Source of the DNA: Cloeon dipterum
Taxonomy: Eukaryota; Arthropoda; Insecta; Ephemeroptera; Baetidae
NCBI RefSeq assembly: GCF_949628265.1
Contig: NC_088790.1
Span: 5,770,545-5,834,544, forward strand
Direction: 5' to 3'
Length of the DNA stretch: 64,000 nt
Shown here: positions 1 through 10,965 of the stretch, piece by piece
Numbering within the stretch: position 1 is the first letter of the stretch
Layout of the letters: every line of letters starts with the position of its first letter
Notes under the pieces: generated by a model
The model's database searches: none
What the model saw: the letters and a program-made list of their open reading frames with translations, nothing else
Told to the model about the DNA's origin: nothing
Made by a program: the position numbers and the translations under genes

Positions 1-1529
1 GGTTGGTTTATTCGCGTGACGTTGTTATTATTTGCACATCAGAAATCACAAATCGTGCGCAACACTAATTTTTGTTTGAACTTGCCGCCCTTTGAAGTTT
101 TTAACAATTAAAATGTGCGATAATATATTATTCCCGTGCTTGCCAATTCCGTGCAAAAATGTTCGTATAAGGCGAAAAAAATCGAACAAAACAAAAAAGC
201 AGTATAAATTTTTTATAATTTTGTCATTTAAATAAGTCGCGAGAAAAGAGACAAATTATTGCAGCGTCAGCTGTCAGTTTCGTGCTGTTGCGATTTTTCA
301 CTCTTTTTCATTTTATTGCCATTTTCCGATTTTATGGTGAATGGGAAAATACTGATAGGATATCACAGAGTTGTCGGTGCTCTGCACCATTTCGCCATAG
401 CGATAAATTTAATAATTGCTTAACGAGTCACAATGAGTGCTATATTTCATAGTCTTTTAAGTATATGCAATAGAGTATTATGTTACTGTAAAAAACAGTA
501 TACCTAATTAGGAAAATATTGATATTTGCTTGAGAACTTAATCCAAATTCTCAAATAGGGTTTAATCCAACCTTTGTTGTGAAGCATGAAAAGCATTTGA
601 AATCGCTTTAGGGTTTTAGTAATTGTATTGAAATAAGAGTAATTTATTTTCATTTTAATATATTATATTTATTCTGAGCCTTTGTCTTGTAACATCATAA
701 TCAGCAATTTAAATTACTTACTTTGTTTTGTATTTATTGTTATCATAATACGCATAGTCAATTCTCAGCAGTAAATTAAAAGGAACATTTATTTGTAGCA
801 TATAATCCATATAGTCAATTTCACTGCGATTTTCATTTCCTGCGCGCTTCAAAAGTGTCTTGAGTATTCAAATTTAAATTGAGGAAATAGTTTATAAATT
901 TTGGAACCACATCAGCTGGAACGATTGAGAAACAATCGAGGAAAACGCGTAATCATTAATATTGAAAATACAAAACAAACTGAAAATAAACAATTGGGGT
1001 GCAAAATTGAGCGACTGATAACTCCTTGCATGTGCAAAGAAAAATTAAAATTGTTTTTTTCAGAGGTGCTGATTAATTATGTGCAGCGCGCAGTTGAATA
1101 TCTAATATGTCTCTGTTTGTTTGATATATTTTACGTACATCTTTTCGAAAAACCATTGCACAATAATTTCTTGTGTAATCAATAAGGAACGACAACAATT
1201 TGCATAAAGTATAACAAAAACATTTCTCTTACTATCTGTCCGTTATATATAATTGCACACATTTAATTACGTACGCGGGATAAATTAAAAATTAAGAATA
1301 AGTCTTTGCAACAAGAACACAGACAAACAGACCCCGATCGGAGGGGTCCAAAAGCATCTACGAAGAGCAAACACCTGCTCTCAACACGCGGAGAGTCAAA
1401 AAGTGTCAGAGTTCACCATCACAAAAGTCACCTGCTGACCCCAGAGGGGTGGTGTCCGGGAGCGGACGCGTCCAGGGGCGGCGCCGCGGCCCGCTGCAAG
1501 GCGGCCACCTCCGCGGGGGTCAGCACGGG
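1..1529. other. AT-rich flank downstream of FoxB, no gene seen
   Basis: This stretch lies 3' of the minus-strand FoxB gene and is strongly AT-rich up to about 1300, where GC content rises toward the FoxB stop codon. An open frame at 901-1185 shows no recognisable domain, and its first codon is not ATG, so I do not call it. The last 200 bases before the FoxB stop are probably 3' UTR. Confidence 0.5.
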
Positions 1530-2357
1530 TCAGACGGAGCGCAGGGTCGGACTGAACCTCATGTGGAGGGGCGAGCTGGACGGCGTGTCCAGGGGTGACG
1601 GCGGGTACTGGAACCAGCCGAGGTGCGACGCCGACTGGTGGTGCTGGAAGAGGAAGGCGGCCGTCGACGGGTCCAGCAGGGGCAGCGGCAGCGGCGGCTG
1701 CGAGAAGAGCAGCGCGGCCGCCGCGTTCGGACTCAGCGCTGGCCCAGGGAACACCGACTGCTGAGGTGGAGGAGTCGGCTTGTCATCCGGGGTGATCAGA
1801 CTCTCGATGGTGAAGGCCCGCTTGGGCCTTGGCGCCGACGGCGTCGGCGACACGCACTCGGGGGTCTCGCTCAGCCGCCGGCTCACAGGCTGCGTTGGCT
1901 GGGGGGGTGGCGGCGGCGACGGCGGCGAAGGTGCCTCCGGGGTCGACGAGGGGTTGAAGAGGAAGCGGTTCATGTTGGCCAACGCGGCTAGCTCGTTTTC
2001 CAGACGCTCCTTGTCCGTCTTCATCAGCTTGAAGCGCTTGCGGCGCCGCAGGAGGCTGCCGTTCTCGAACATGTCGAGCGCGGAGGGGTGCAGCGCCCAG
2101 TAGGCGCCCTTGCCGGGCCTGTCCGGCCGCCGGGGGATCTTGATGAAGCAGTCGTTGAAGGACAGGTTGTGCCGCAGCGAGTTCTGCCAGCGCTGCGTGT
2201 TCTTGCGGTAGTACGGGAAGCGGTCCATGATGAAGCGGTAGATGTCGGACAGCGGCAGCATCTTCTCCGGCGAGCTCCAGATGGCCATGGCCGTCAGCGA
2301 GATGTACGAGTAGGGCGGCTTCTGGTCGCCGTACGACTCTCGGCTCGGACGCGGCAT
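1530..2357 (-). CDS. FoxB: Forkhead box B (FoxB) transcription factor, single exon
   Basis: This is a complete intronless 275-residue protein. The forkhead DNA-binding domain covers about residues 12-105. It starts [16 protein letters not shown], contains the recognition-helix segment [16 protein letters not shown] (59-74) and ends in a basic wing RRRKRFK (104-110). The N-terminal [20 protein letters not shown] and the [15 protein letters not shown] segment resemble vertebrate FOXB1/2 and Drosophila fd96Ca/fd96Cb more than other Fox classes. After a Pro-rich linker, residues 182-188 (FTIESLI) form an engrailed-homology-1-like motif, which in this family recruits Groucho corepressors. The protein should act in the nucleus, probably in neural patterning by family analogy. 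The ATG at 2357 is chosen because MPRPSR is the conserved FoxB N terminus. Drosophila carries two adjacent FoxB genes; only one is present here. Confidence 0.95.
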   Translation of the reverse strand: MPRPSRESYGDQKPPYSYISLTAMAIWSSPEKMLPLSDIYRFIMDRFPYYRKNTQRWQNSLRHNLSFNDCFIKIPRRPDRPGKGAYWALHPSALDMFENGSLLRRRKRFKLMKTDKERLENELAALANMNRFLFNPSSTPEAPSPPSPPPPPQPTQPVSRRLSETPECVSPTPSAPRPKRAFTIESLITPDDKPTPPPQQSVFPGPALSPNAAAALLFSQPPLPLPLLDPSTAAFLFQHHQSASHLGWFQYPPSPLDTPSSSPLHMRFSPTLRSV

Positions 2358-2760
2358 CTCACTACAGCCTGCTCATCACACTGCGTAGTTACCTCTCGTG
2401 CACCGCCAACTGACTGAGTGCCCGTGACTCGCGCGGCCCAGCCACGACCTCGCGGCGCACCTGATGGCTCCGCCCCCGTGGGCACCGCCCCCGGGAGGCC
2501 GCGGACAGCCAATGCTGCCGGGAGGCGGGCCCTCCGCCATTGTTCCAGCAATCAAACAAGGCCCTTTCAACGCCGGCTTCGCAAACCACAAGCTGCCTTA
2601 GCCTGCTTTGCATGCATGCTCCCTTGTATTGCACGTCCGCGCGCCGCGCGCACACATATAAATATTATATTATGGATTGTGTACGTGCCGCGGGATCATC
2701 GCGCCGCCGCTCGCTCTGCTTGTAAATATTGTAGCAGTGGAGTAGGAGGAGGAATTAATG
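2358..2760. promoter_or_regulatory. GC-rich 5' flank of FoxB, probable promoter
   Basis: The region immediately upstream of the minus-strand FoxB start is GC- and CpG-rich until about 2560, in contrast to the AT-rich flank beyond. It contains a CCAAT pentamer (in AGCCAATGC at about 2508-2516) and several GC-box-like runs. A TATA-like run (ATATAAATATTATATTA) lies at about 2655-2671. No transcription start can be fixed from sequence alone. Several short overlapping frames in it look like by-products of high GC content. Confidence 0.45.
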
Positions 2761-4412
2761 ACGGTCTGGGTTGCGTCAAAGGTGCCTCCGCAAATCGCTT
2801 TTTATGCATTCGGCATGCAAATTTGCGCTCGTTTCACTGACTGCTGCTCTTTTTATCTCCAGCGCGCTCGCGTTCATTCACTGCCGCGCTGTTTAGTTAG
2901 CAAACACCGTCCGTTAGTCAGTAATTGGATCTCAGATGGATATGCAAATGCTCAACTTGCACTGTAAAAAGAGAAAAGGCTCCCTAGGAAGATGGAATAA
3001 ATTTCTTGGCGAAAAACGTTTTCAACAAGGATGCAAATTTTATTCAGATTCAGATTGTATTTTATTTTTGTTTAAGTCGATATTTAACATTTTTTGTGAC
3101 TTATTAAAAACACGTCAAACTAAACCTAACCATACAACTAAAATTTCAAAATTTTGATTATTTCACACATCACGTCTGGATGAATGGCTACCACAATAAT
3201 TTCAAGAACCGGTTTAAGGATTGTCATTCGGCAGTTTTGGCTGCATATTTGAGCTCTACGGTGGTGAAAACCTATTAGAGGACACCAAGTTCGATGAAAT
3301 TGGAAATTTTCGATATTTCGGATCTCAGGGTCACGTCAGGGACAGACCCTGAAGGTCGATTTTGACCTTCCTTGGTCTACCCGAGGCCCCATTGGTGTTT
3401 CTTAGCAAGTGAAATGCGAAAAAAATCAATTTGAAGAACAAGAGGTGAACTCGCCGCTCAAAGTCCACGCGCGGTCAAGCAGCCTCGAGCAGGTTTTCAA
3501 ACTTCAAATTCGAATTGCAGCAAAAGTATGGCGATTGCACCTATGAAACTTGGTGTACTTGTGTAGAATTTTACGGGCTACATTTCAGCCCTGAACCCCA
3601 AAAAAATCGTAGGGGGCTATCATCCCTTAATTTTGAATTTTCAAAAAAGGTCGCAAAAGGTGACCTTGACCTTCGACCTGCGAATTTTTTGTAAATGCAA
3701 AAGTTGTTCAGGATCAAAAACTAGGTTGGGCAGTGAAAATTTAAAGGTGATACCTCAATGCAGTCAAGAGTTGCAGTTTACAATTCATTAACACAATTCG
3801 TTTTTCGGGTATTTTTTAGATACCGAAAAAATAGGGAACGCCCCCATTCCCGAACTTCAAATTTGGAATTTCACCATCTATCAACAAGTACTTTAAGCAA
3901 ATATAACTGCCACCTAAAAATTTCTACGCTGAAAAATCGCGTCCAATCGACCTCCAATCTCGCGAATAACTGCTCAAATATTTTGCTATACATAAGCTAT
4001 TATTCTAAAGCAAAATCACAGACATAATATTCGGAAAGATAATAGAATTGGTGTTGCATGATGCATGACAATTCTCTTGATCGATATTAGAAATAGTTGG
4101 TCGTCCACTATCATTTTGAATTCAACTGGTAAAGCATTAAAAAGTCATGGGATCATGATTGTTGGGCTTTGATTTGATATGGAGAGAGAACACGGCGCTA
4201 CTCAGAGATCATTGGGAGATTGGGACTAACATTTTTGCCTGCAAAACGCGTATTGGGTCTGTCAACTGGCTTATCCTGCGCTAATGCAAATTTACTCCTA
4301 TTTTTTGTCAGGTATTTCATACATTCGAAAATATACAATGAGTTAAATAGTCATAATTTCAAATTTTTTGAACAGTGAACCTGATACCTTTTCGCTTGCG
4401 CTATATTGTCAC

Positions 4413-4638
4413 TGTGTCGCTGCTGTCTCGATCTTCGACCAGCGCTAATTTATTGTAAGTCTAATATAGCCAAACAGTCAACAGATTAATCACCTGCGTT
4501 CTTGAGGCGCTATTTTTGCTTATTACTTTCAGGCCAAAAACCACTAAATTAACGGTTTTCACGTTTCTGTCGATTTTTTGATCACGTAATGTGGCTGCTC
4601 ATTAGGAAATTCGACCTTCAAGAATCGATCGGCACTGT
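4413..4638. repeat. Partial copy of the 34-kb inverted-repeat element
   Basis: Matching blocks occur in the same order as in the right arm at 34338-34530: GTCGCTGCTGTCTCGATCTT then CCAGCGCT; a CAGGCCAAAAA block; AACGGTTTTCACGTTTCTG; and AATCGATCGGCACT. Only this arm could be recognised. Differences between the blocks indicate an older or truncated copy. Confidence 0.6.
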
Positions 4639-5357
4639 AAAAAAATAAAAAATAAATTTCAATGCTTATATATTAATTTGTACAAAAGAGTACGGTAAAA
4701 AGTGGTAAAAAATCTGTCCCCTTCAAACTTAAATTGCTGGTTAATCGTTAAAGAAACAATCTTTATTTTAAAGAAGAATGAAGCTATATATGTAGGCTTG
4801 ATAAATATTTCTATGGATCGCTTAATTGTGCATATTTTTAAAATGCCACACACGTTGCTAATTATAAAGTTTCATCCGACGCCAACACGCAACATTTTCC
4901 AAAATTATTAATCATCATTTGTATCACATCCTATAGAGACGTATGCGTATCGTGGAAATCCATATTGCGCTTCTAAAGCTGAAGACAAATGTGAACTATT
5001 AACTCAAAAAGCACACCGCTCTCATATTGAGCAAAGGCCACCCACAACTCTCTCGTAAAAGGGAAACAAACTCTCTCGCGGCAACGCACGTTAGAGCGAA
5101 TACGCGCCGCGCTGCACTCATATGTTTGTGTTTAATTCCCAGCACTAATTAATAGCTCATTAGTGCGGTTTAATCTTCCTTCTACGCGCTGAGAGGGACT
5201 CAAATTATGTGTATGATGATCTCATCATAGAGCACACACGCTTTTTTCCTTAATGATCACCGCAGCAGGTCCAAAAAAGCAGTGTCAGTCACACGTGTAT
5301 ATTGCTTCACGCGGGGAATCGTTATTTATCGTAAAATGTATATCATCATCGCACGCC

Positions 5358-5359
<2 letters not shown>

Positions 5360-5418
<59 letters not shown>
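5360..5418. repeat. (GA)n microsatellite
   Basis: An almost pure run of about 29 GA dinucleotides. The Arg-Glu repeat frame on one strand and the Ser-Leu repeat frame on the other are artefacts of this tract, not proteins. Confidence 0.97.
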
Positions 5419-5420
<2 letters not shown>

Positions 5421-5739
5421 AACATACGAACGAAGCGGCAAGTAATCAAACACAAACACACTGCACGCAACATTTTTTGCATATTCCAGTGATGAGATTT
5501 TCCCCAGCGGAGATAATTATTCATAGGTCTGAACTAAATCAAGAAGCACAATTAATTAAAAAAACTTCCTTATTGCTAAACAGGAATATGATTGGAAGTT
5601 TCAGTTTTATAAACACTTGCATAATCTCTTCAAGTGGATTGGTATACAAAAGGCAACAATTTAAAATATAATTCGAATTATTGACTCAAATTTGCAGTAA
5701 CGGCAGTTTAATTTCAGAAGATTGCCATATTTCTCAAAA

Positions 5740-5970
5740 AATTAAATTGGTCTTTTGGTGATTTCTCGCTTGATTTTGATTCTTCGGTGAGAGAATAATG
5801 AGATAAATTTTCCCTCGTGCGAAATAAATCATGATTTTCAATAAGGAGATATTATTGCTCGACCGCTTAATCGCATGAAGCAAAATTTGTAGGCGATTTC
5901 CGCATAAATTTAAACCACAATTTCAGCTCTTTCCTATTCAGAGTATATTTTTAAAAAGAGGTATTTCAGA
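5740..5970. repeat. Dispersed repeat family A, copy 1
   Basis: It shares an ordered set of blocks with 30025-30236: a TTTCTCGCTTGATT / CCCTCTCGTCACGA region, then GAATAATGAGRTAAATT, GCGAAATAAATCATGATTT, and later TTTAAACC, followed by CTCTTTCC or CTGTTTCC. A shorter copy lies at about 61640-61735. No coding capacity and no terminal repeats could be defined. Confidence 0.6.
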
Positions 5971-5989
5971 ACATAAAACGCAGTCGGTA

Positions 5990-7465
5990 TAGAGAGGGGA
6001 CCCGGGACGGGTTTTTGGTCCCGTCCCTGTCCCATCCCAGAGAAAATAATCCCGTCCCTGTCGCTGCCCCATTTTTGTTTTTCGGGTTCATCCCTGTCCC
6101 GTCCCTGTCCCTGTTAGCTCTTAACCTTGTCCCTGTTTAGTCCCGCCCCCTCAGCCCCTTACCAGATTCGTAAATTTTCAAAATTTTACTGAACTTTTAT
6201 AATTGGTCATTTTTTGTCAGTAATTAAAAATTGTATGTATACATTTACATGTAAATTGTAACCTCGCAGGAGTGTTCAATTTTAAAGATAGGTCAGTGGA
6301 GATGACAGCGACTTTTTACTAGTCCTGGTCGCGGTAAAATTGCGCTTCGCTCAACAACCACCCAAATTTTATTTGTCGAATTGATTGTAGCCCTTTTCTT
6401 GCAACAAGGAAATTCGCGTTTGGTTGTTGAAAGTTGCACCATTTTCCGCTACCAGGGAAATTTATTGCTTCCATATGGTTCCCAAAAACCTGAATTTTTT
6501 CGGAAAAAGCCACACTGCATTACAAAAAAATGTTTTGCTTTTTTCCTTCAATTTTGCGCATTTGTTAGAAACACGTGCATTTTTTTGTAGAAGATAAAAC
6601 ATTCTCACGATGGATGACCAAATATAGGGATTTCACAAAATCTGTATAAAAGTCACTGGTTCAGAGTCTGTTCAGGGTTCCCCAATTTTGCAATGCGCAA
6701 AAATGCACCACTGCATTTTTTGCGCATATAAAAGGTAAGAAACCCACCAGTTCTGGGTTTTCTACATTTTTGTTCTTTAACCCGAAAAGGTCACATTTTG
6801 CGCTAAAAAAAGTTGAGCATTTTGGAAAATTGCGGTTTATGTTACAATAGTCTGTCTTTTGTGGAAACCAGTGGCATTTTTACTTAATTTTAATAATCCC
6901 ATTTTTTGGTCGTCCATCATGTGAACTTTTTATTTTCATTAAAAATGCATGTTTTTTTTAAAAAAAAAATACATAAAAACCCGTAGAACGTTTGTGCAAT
7001 GCAGTGCGATTTTTCTGAAAAAATGCGGGTTTTTGCGAACGCTGTACTGGTCACCAAGATACCATAAACTTTAACTCTCCATTCAACATTTTCCAAAATG
7101 TTGACTTTTTTGGCACGGAATATTTAACTTTTTTGAGGCTAAATTCGGAAAAATTCGTTTAAAACCAAAACTAGTGTTTTCCAGCTGCTTTTTTGCGCAA
7201 AAAAAACCAGTGGTGCATTTTTCCATATTGCAAATTTGGTTGACTCTGATTGCTTCCTTTCCTTCTCAGACTGACAAACTGAGAATCTTTGGCCTTTTAA
7301 TTTTAATGGTGCCATTGCTGCCGATAAACTGTCCCTCGTCCCGCTGCAGTTTGTCCCTGTCCCGTCTCATCCCTGTCCCGAAATTCAAAATTCGTCCCGT
7401 CCCTCAGGGAATGCCTCAGGGACGGGACGGGAATCCCGTAATCCCTTTCCCTGGTCCCCTCTCTA
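5990..7465. mobile_element. Non-autonomous hAT-type DNA transposon (MITE-like, about 1.48 kb)
   Basis: The element is bounded by a perfect 13-bp terminal inverted repeat, TAGAGAGGGGACC at 5990-6002 and its reverse complement at 7453-7465. It is flanked by a perfect 8-bp direct repeat AGTCGGTA at 5982-5989 and 7466-7473. An 8-bp target-site duplication is the hallmark of the hAT superfamily. The subterminal regions (about 6003-6160 and 7328-7452) are packed with variants of GTCCCTGTCCC and GGGACGGG, like transposase-binding clusters in hAT elements. The interior has many T- and A-runs and no frame resembling a transposase, so mobility would depend on an enzyme supplied elsewhere. The perfect duplication and TIR suggest a fairly recent insertion. 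The superfamily call rests on TSD length and TIR style only. Confidence 0.85.
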
Positions 7466-7473
7466 AGTCGGTA

Positions 7474-10400
7474 TCCAACACTTTGTTGAGGTGTTGTGAT
7501 GTTTTGTATTTTCCTGACACGCCGCAAACAAAAGAATGCGAATGTCAAAGTGTATAGTGCAAGAGTTATTTGATTTTCCCACATCCATTTGTTCAAATGG
7601 ACTGAGAAAAGACACGAGGAAGAAAAACGCGCCTCCCGCGGGCAAAGGCAAGGCAAAAGCAAAGGGCCACAAAAGTAATTTTAACACTATTTATTGTAAA
7701 ATTTGAAAATTACCTTTGTTACCAATGTCATTCATCATATTCTCCGGTTGGATGAAAAGAAACCGCCGCTCGCAACCGCTTTTTGCCTCTGAGGTTTTTT
7801 GATAATAGCAGATGGCCCGTTTTCTTTCGATGCGCGCTGCTGCTATCCCGCTGCGCACTTTTTACCCGCTAGTGAGTGAGTGAGTGCATCTCATCACCAG
7901 GCGTGGGCGTTCACACTTACACGGCTCTCCTTTGTCATGCTAAACGAGTCGGCATCCACTTTGTGTTTTTATAATTCGAATTTAACATGGTGATTGAGAA
8001 TACACGCAGCGCACGCCCTTCTTTATTAATCTCTGATACACACACACTCACACACGGCTTTTCGCTGATGGTGATCGCCGCCGCGCCGAACATTATCTTT
8101 CTCCGATGCTTTCGCTCCCATCTACCCCTCAGCCCGAAAGAAAGAAAGGAATCGCCCGTCCGGCAGGCCAACCGGACGGCGTGAGCAGGGCATATTCTCT
8201 AAACGGATTTGTGCCACTTAAAAGGGCCGATTAATCTTCATGAAATTCGCCGAGCGACGCGGAGATTTTTCTTGGAGATAAATTCAATACCGCGTAAATT
8301 GTTTCCCTCCTTTAAAGTTATCTTCGGCGCTGGTAACATGCTCTACGCGAGCCTTTTTTGTTCGTTCGATTGGCATTTGGCCAAATTTGATCGTTTAAAA
8401 TATAATATAACATACACACCCATAAACAGGTAACTCTTGAGATTGGATTCGTATAAATTACCAAGAAGAACAAATTCTTTGCAGCTTCGAAAAATCAGTG
8501 AATATGATAGTAAAATACTTTTCAAAACATACAATTTTAAATTTTAAAAAATATTTCACATTATTATGTTCTCTCCCTGAGCCCGATTGAAGAAACACCG
8601 AAAATGATTTCCTAGGCCAAGGTAAAGCTTCAAAAGTGGTGGTGTCTTGCATTATCGAAAGATTGCTTGAAAAACTCGACTTGTTCGTGTGTTCGTGCTT
8701 TGTAAATTTTTGTCAACTCCAAATCTCGGGTTCTAACAATCAGTATCGCAAAAATGACCCACTGTTAGACTCATCTCAACTTCCCCTGACTAGCAGTAAG
8801 TTTGCTTACCTCAACCGTTTCAACCCTCATGAATTTTCTTTACCTCATATTAATTTTCTTCCTCCGATCCGTGACATTTCGTTACTTTCAATTTTCTTGT
8901 GTCTCAACATTTAATAATTTGATCAAATTTTTAGTGAATGCATGCTTGAGAACAGATTAATAGTTGATTGAAAGCGCATTATAATATTTCCGTTGAAAAC
9001 TTCCAATAAAAGAATGATTGATGCAGAGGAAGGCGTGCTGATGGGTGCGCTGCACTTGAACAAAAATTCGAGCATAATAGAAATCGGGTGGCTGAAAGGA
9101 TGTGGAATAATGCGACGTGTCGGCTTTTCCATTGTGCCCCCCAAAATGCGTGCCCAAATTATCAATTAGTTTGCCTCATAATTTACGGCTTTCGCGACAA
9201 TTTTCCCTTTCAGCGCCGCATTAAAGCAGTCTTCCGTGTGTCAACTTTGACTCTGTGTGAACAGCATTAAATTAAGTATACACCACCCACGTTGCATGTG
9301 TACACTGCTAGCGGGGCACATTCAATTTTACTGGCCTCATGATAAATGATATATAAATAAATTATTTATTTTTTCTACATTTTTAAATGGATCTCATTCT
9401 GGTTTTCATATGAATGAAACAGAAGCAAAAATATATATGTTTATTTGTTATTTGTCGTTGTTTTTTGTTTTGGTATTGTCAAAATATTATTACCAAAAAA
9501 TGACCCGATTCCAGCTTTTAATGTTTACTCATTATGAAAGAAACAAACAAAAATAAGGATGTTGTGCGTATTTACTTTAATCTTATTTCAAATATGAATG
9601 AATTCATTCATTCATTCATTATTTCAAATATATGTCATAAATATTTTTTATGTTACGGCATCAATTATTTACACATAGCACAGCTTCTAGGTTTTTCAGT
9701 TTAATGAATTTATTTACATACATAACTGGACGGGTGAAATTGTGGATAGCCCTTGTGTTCTCTAACGCTTGCAGACGCGGCACAGGTGTTCTGGCTGAGA
9801 ACAGAATTTTGACGAGCATGGAAATCAATCAGCAGCCTGATGGATTGCCCTAGCCAGCGCGCACACTCGCTATTATAGAAGAAGCACAGGTGCCGGCCGG
9901 GCCAGGAACATGCTGCTTTTTAGCCGTTCGTGCGCTTTTCTGTATTCTGCTCAGCCAAAGATTGATTTTTATTGCCTTATTAGACGCTATAAAATTAACA
10001 TAACACAAGCGCGGAGGTCCTTGTTAAGCGCATCGCTAACTAATCAAGCCTACCTGACGATTTAATCGCTCTTAATTGGTCTAATAGTCGCGATCAGCTT
10101 GTGCGACATACTTTTATCAATTTAATTGAGCAATTCGTGTGCACGACCAGTGCACGCACATGATCTGATAAGTGCGCGACTACACATTGTAAAAATGTGC
10201 TGCTTTTTGCGCGTTGCATGCAAATTTTAATTACGCCTAATTGCAGACTAGATGCTCGACTCTCAGTGCGCAATACATCTCCTTCTCTATATGTGCCAAT
10301 TTGTGCATACATTAACTGTTAAATATTGTAAAAGATAAGAAATATTTAGAACGTTGGTGAGAAAATTACACGCTTCACTTTGGGAAGCTGGTTCCGGTTT

Positions 10401-10965
10401 AGTTGCACATACACGTGAAGATATAAATATTCATAATTATTTAAAACAATATTAAAATCTTTAGTTTCTAGCGCTTTCCAATAATCTGCATTTCTGGTTG
10501 AGTGATGCATGAATATTTTAATCTTTTCTCAACTAATTTTTTTTAAAAAGAAAGCAATTTTTTCTGATCAGTATCACTCTGCATTTTATTTCAGCTGGAT
10601 CTATTTATGCTTATGGATGAGCTTTTATAGGTTAGCGACAACTAATGGGCACATTTGGCGCCGCCAACTTTAGGTGACAAACAAGCGGCAATACAGTATA
10701 AAATAACGTAATTATTTTTTTTACTTTAACAACTTAATTATTAGCTGAGATCATCCTGAGTTTACAAGTTTGTGTATCAAATAAAATGGTAACTAAATAA
10801 TTGCAACAAAACTGCAATAATTTAAGTAACAATTTGAAAAATACTGCGGCAAATATTCAGAAATTTCTGTAAATGCACATTTTTAACAAAAATTTACATT
10901 CTTGACAATCACCGTTATTAATTTTAAGCCCAATAAACGATTTAAGTGGCTGTCCAAAGAACGAA
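7474..10965. other. Intergenic between hAT element and cullin gene
   Basis: I see no supported gene. The stretch is AT-rich, with short CpG-containing patches near 7600-8200 and 9850-10300. A short (ATTC)n tract lies at about 9598-9622. Open frames here are short and lack recognisable domains or plausible splice partners. Confidence 0.5.

Larger units (their letters stand above)
2761..5981. other. Intergenic, repeat-rich
   Basis: No gene is recognisable. The stretch 3200-4010 has the look of an old interspersed repeat: low-complexity arms, the motif GACCTTGACCTTCGACCT near 3661, and no coding frame. A decayed copy of the inverted-repeat family seen at 34 kb lies at about 4413-4638, and a (GA)n tract lies at 5360-5418. 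From about 5740 a dispersed repeat shared with 30.0 kb and 61.6 kb begins. Confidence 0.5.

Noticed and set aside
1595-2655. Long GC-rich frames on both strands overlapping FoxB
   Set aside because: They are shadows of a GC-rich coding exon; only the minus-strand FoxB frame has a recognisable domain.
3200-4010. Relationship of the GACCTTGACC-containing segment to the 54.7-kb foldback
   Set aside because: Both contain a TGACCTTGACCTT-type word, but I could not align further blocks, so I do not claim they are one family.
5253-5671. Arg-Glu and Ser-Leu repeat proteins around the (GA)n tract
   Set aside because: These frames exist only because a dinucleotide repeat is open in every frame; there is no coding signal on either side.
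9598-9622. (ATTC)n run as a possible regulatory or CRISPR-like repeat
   Set aside because: Only about five short units with no spacers; a simple microsatellite.
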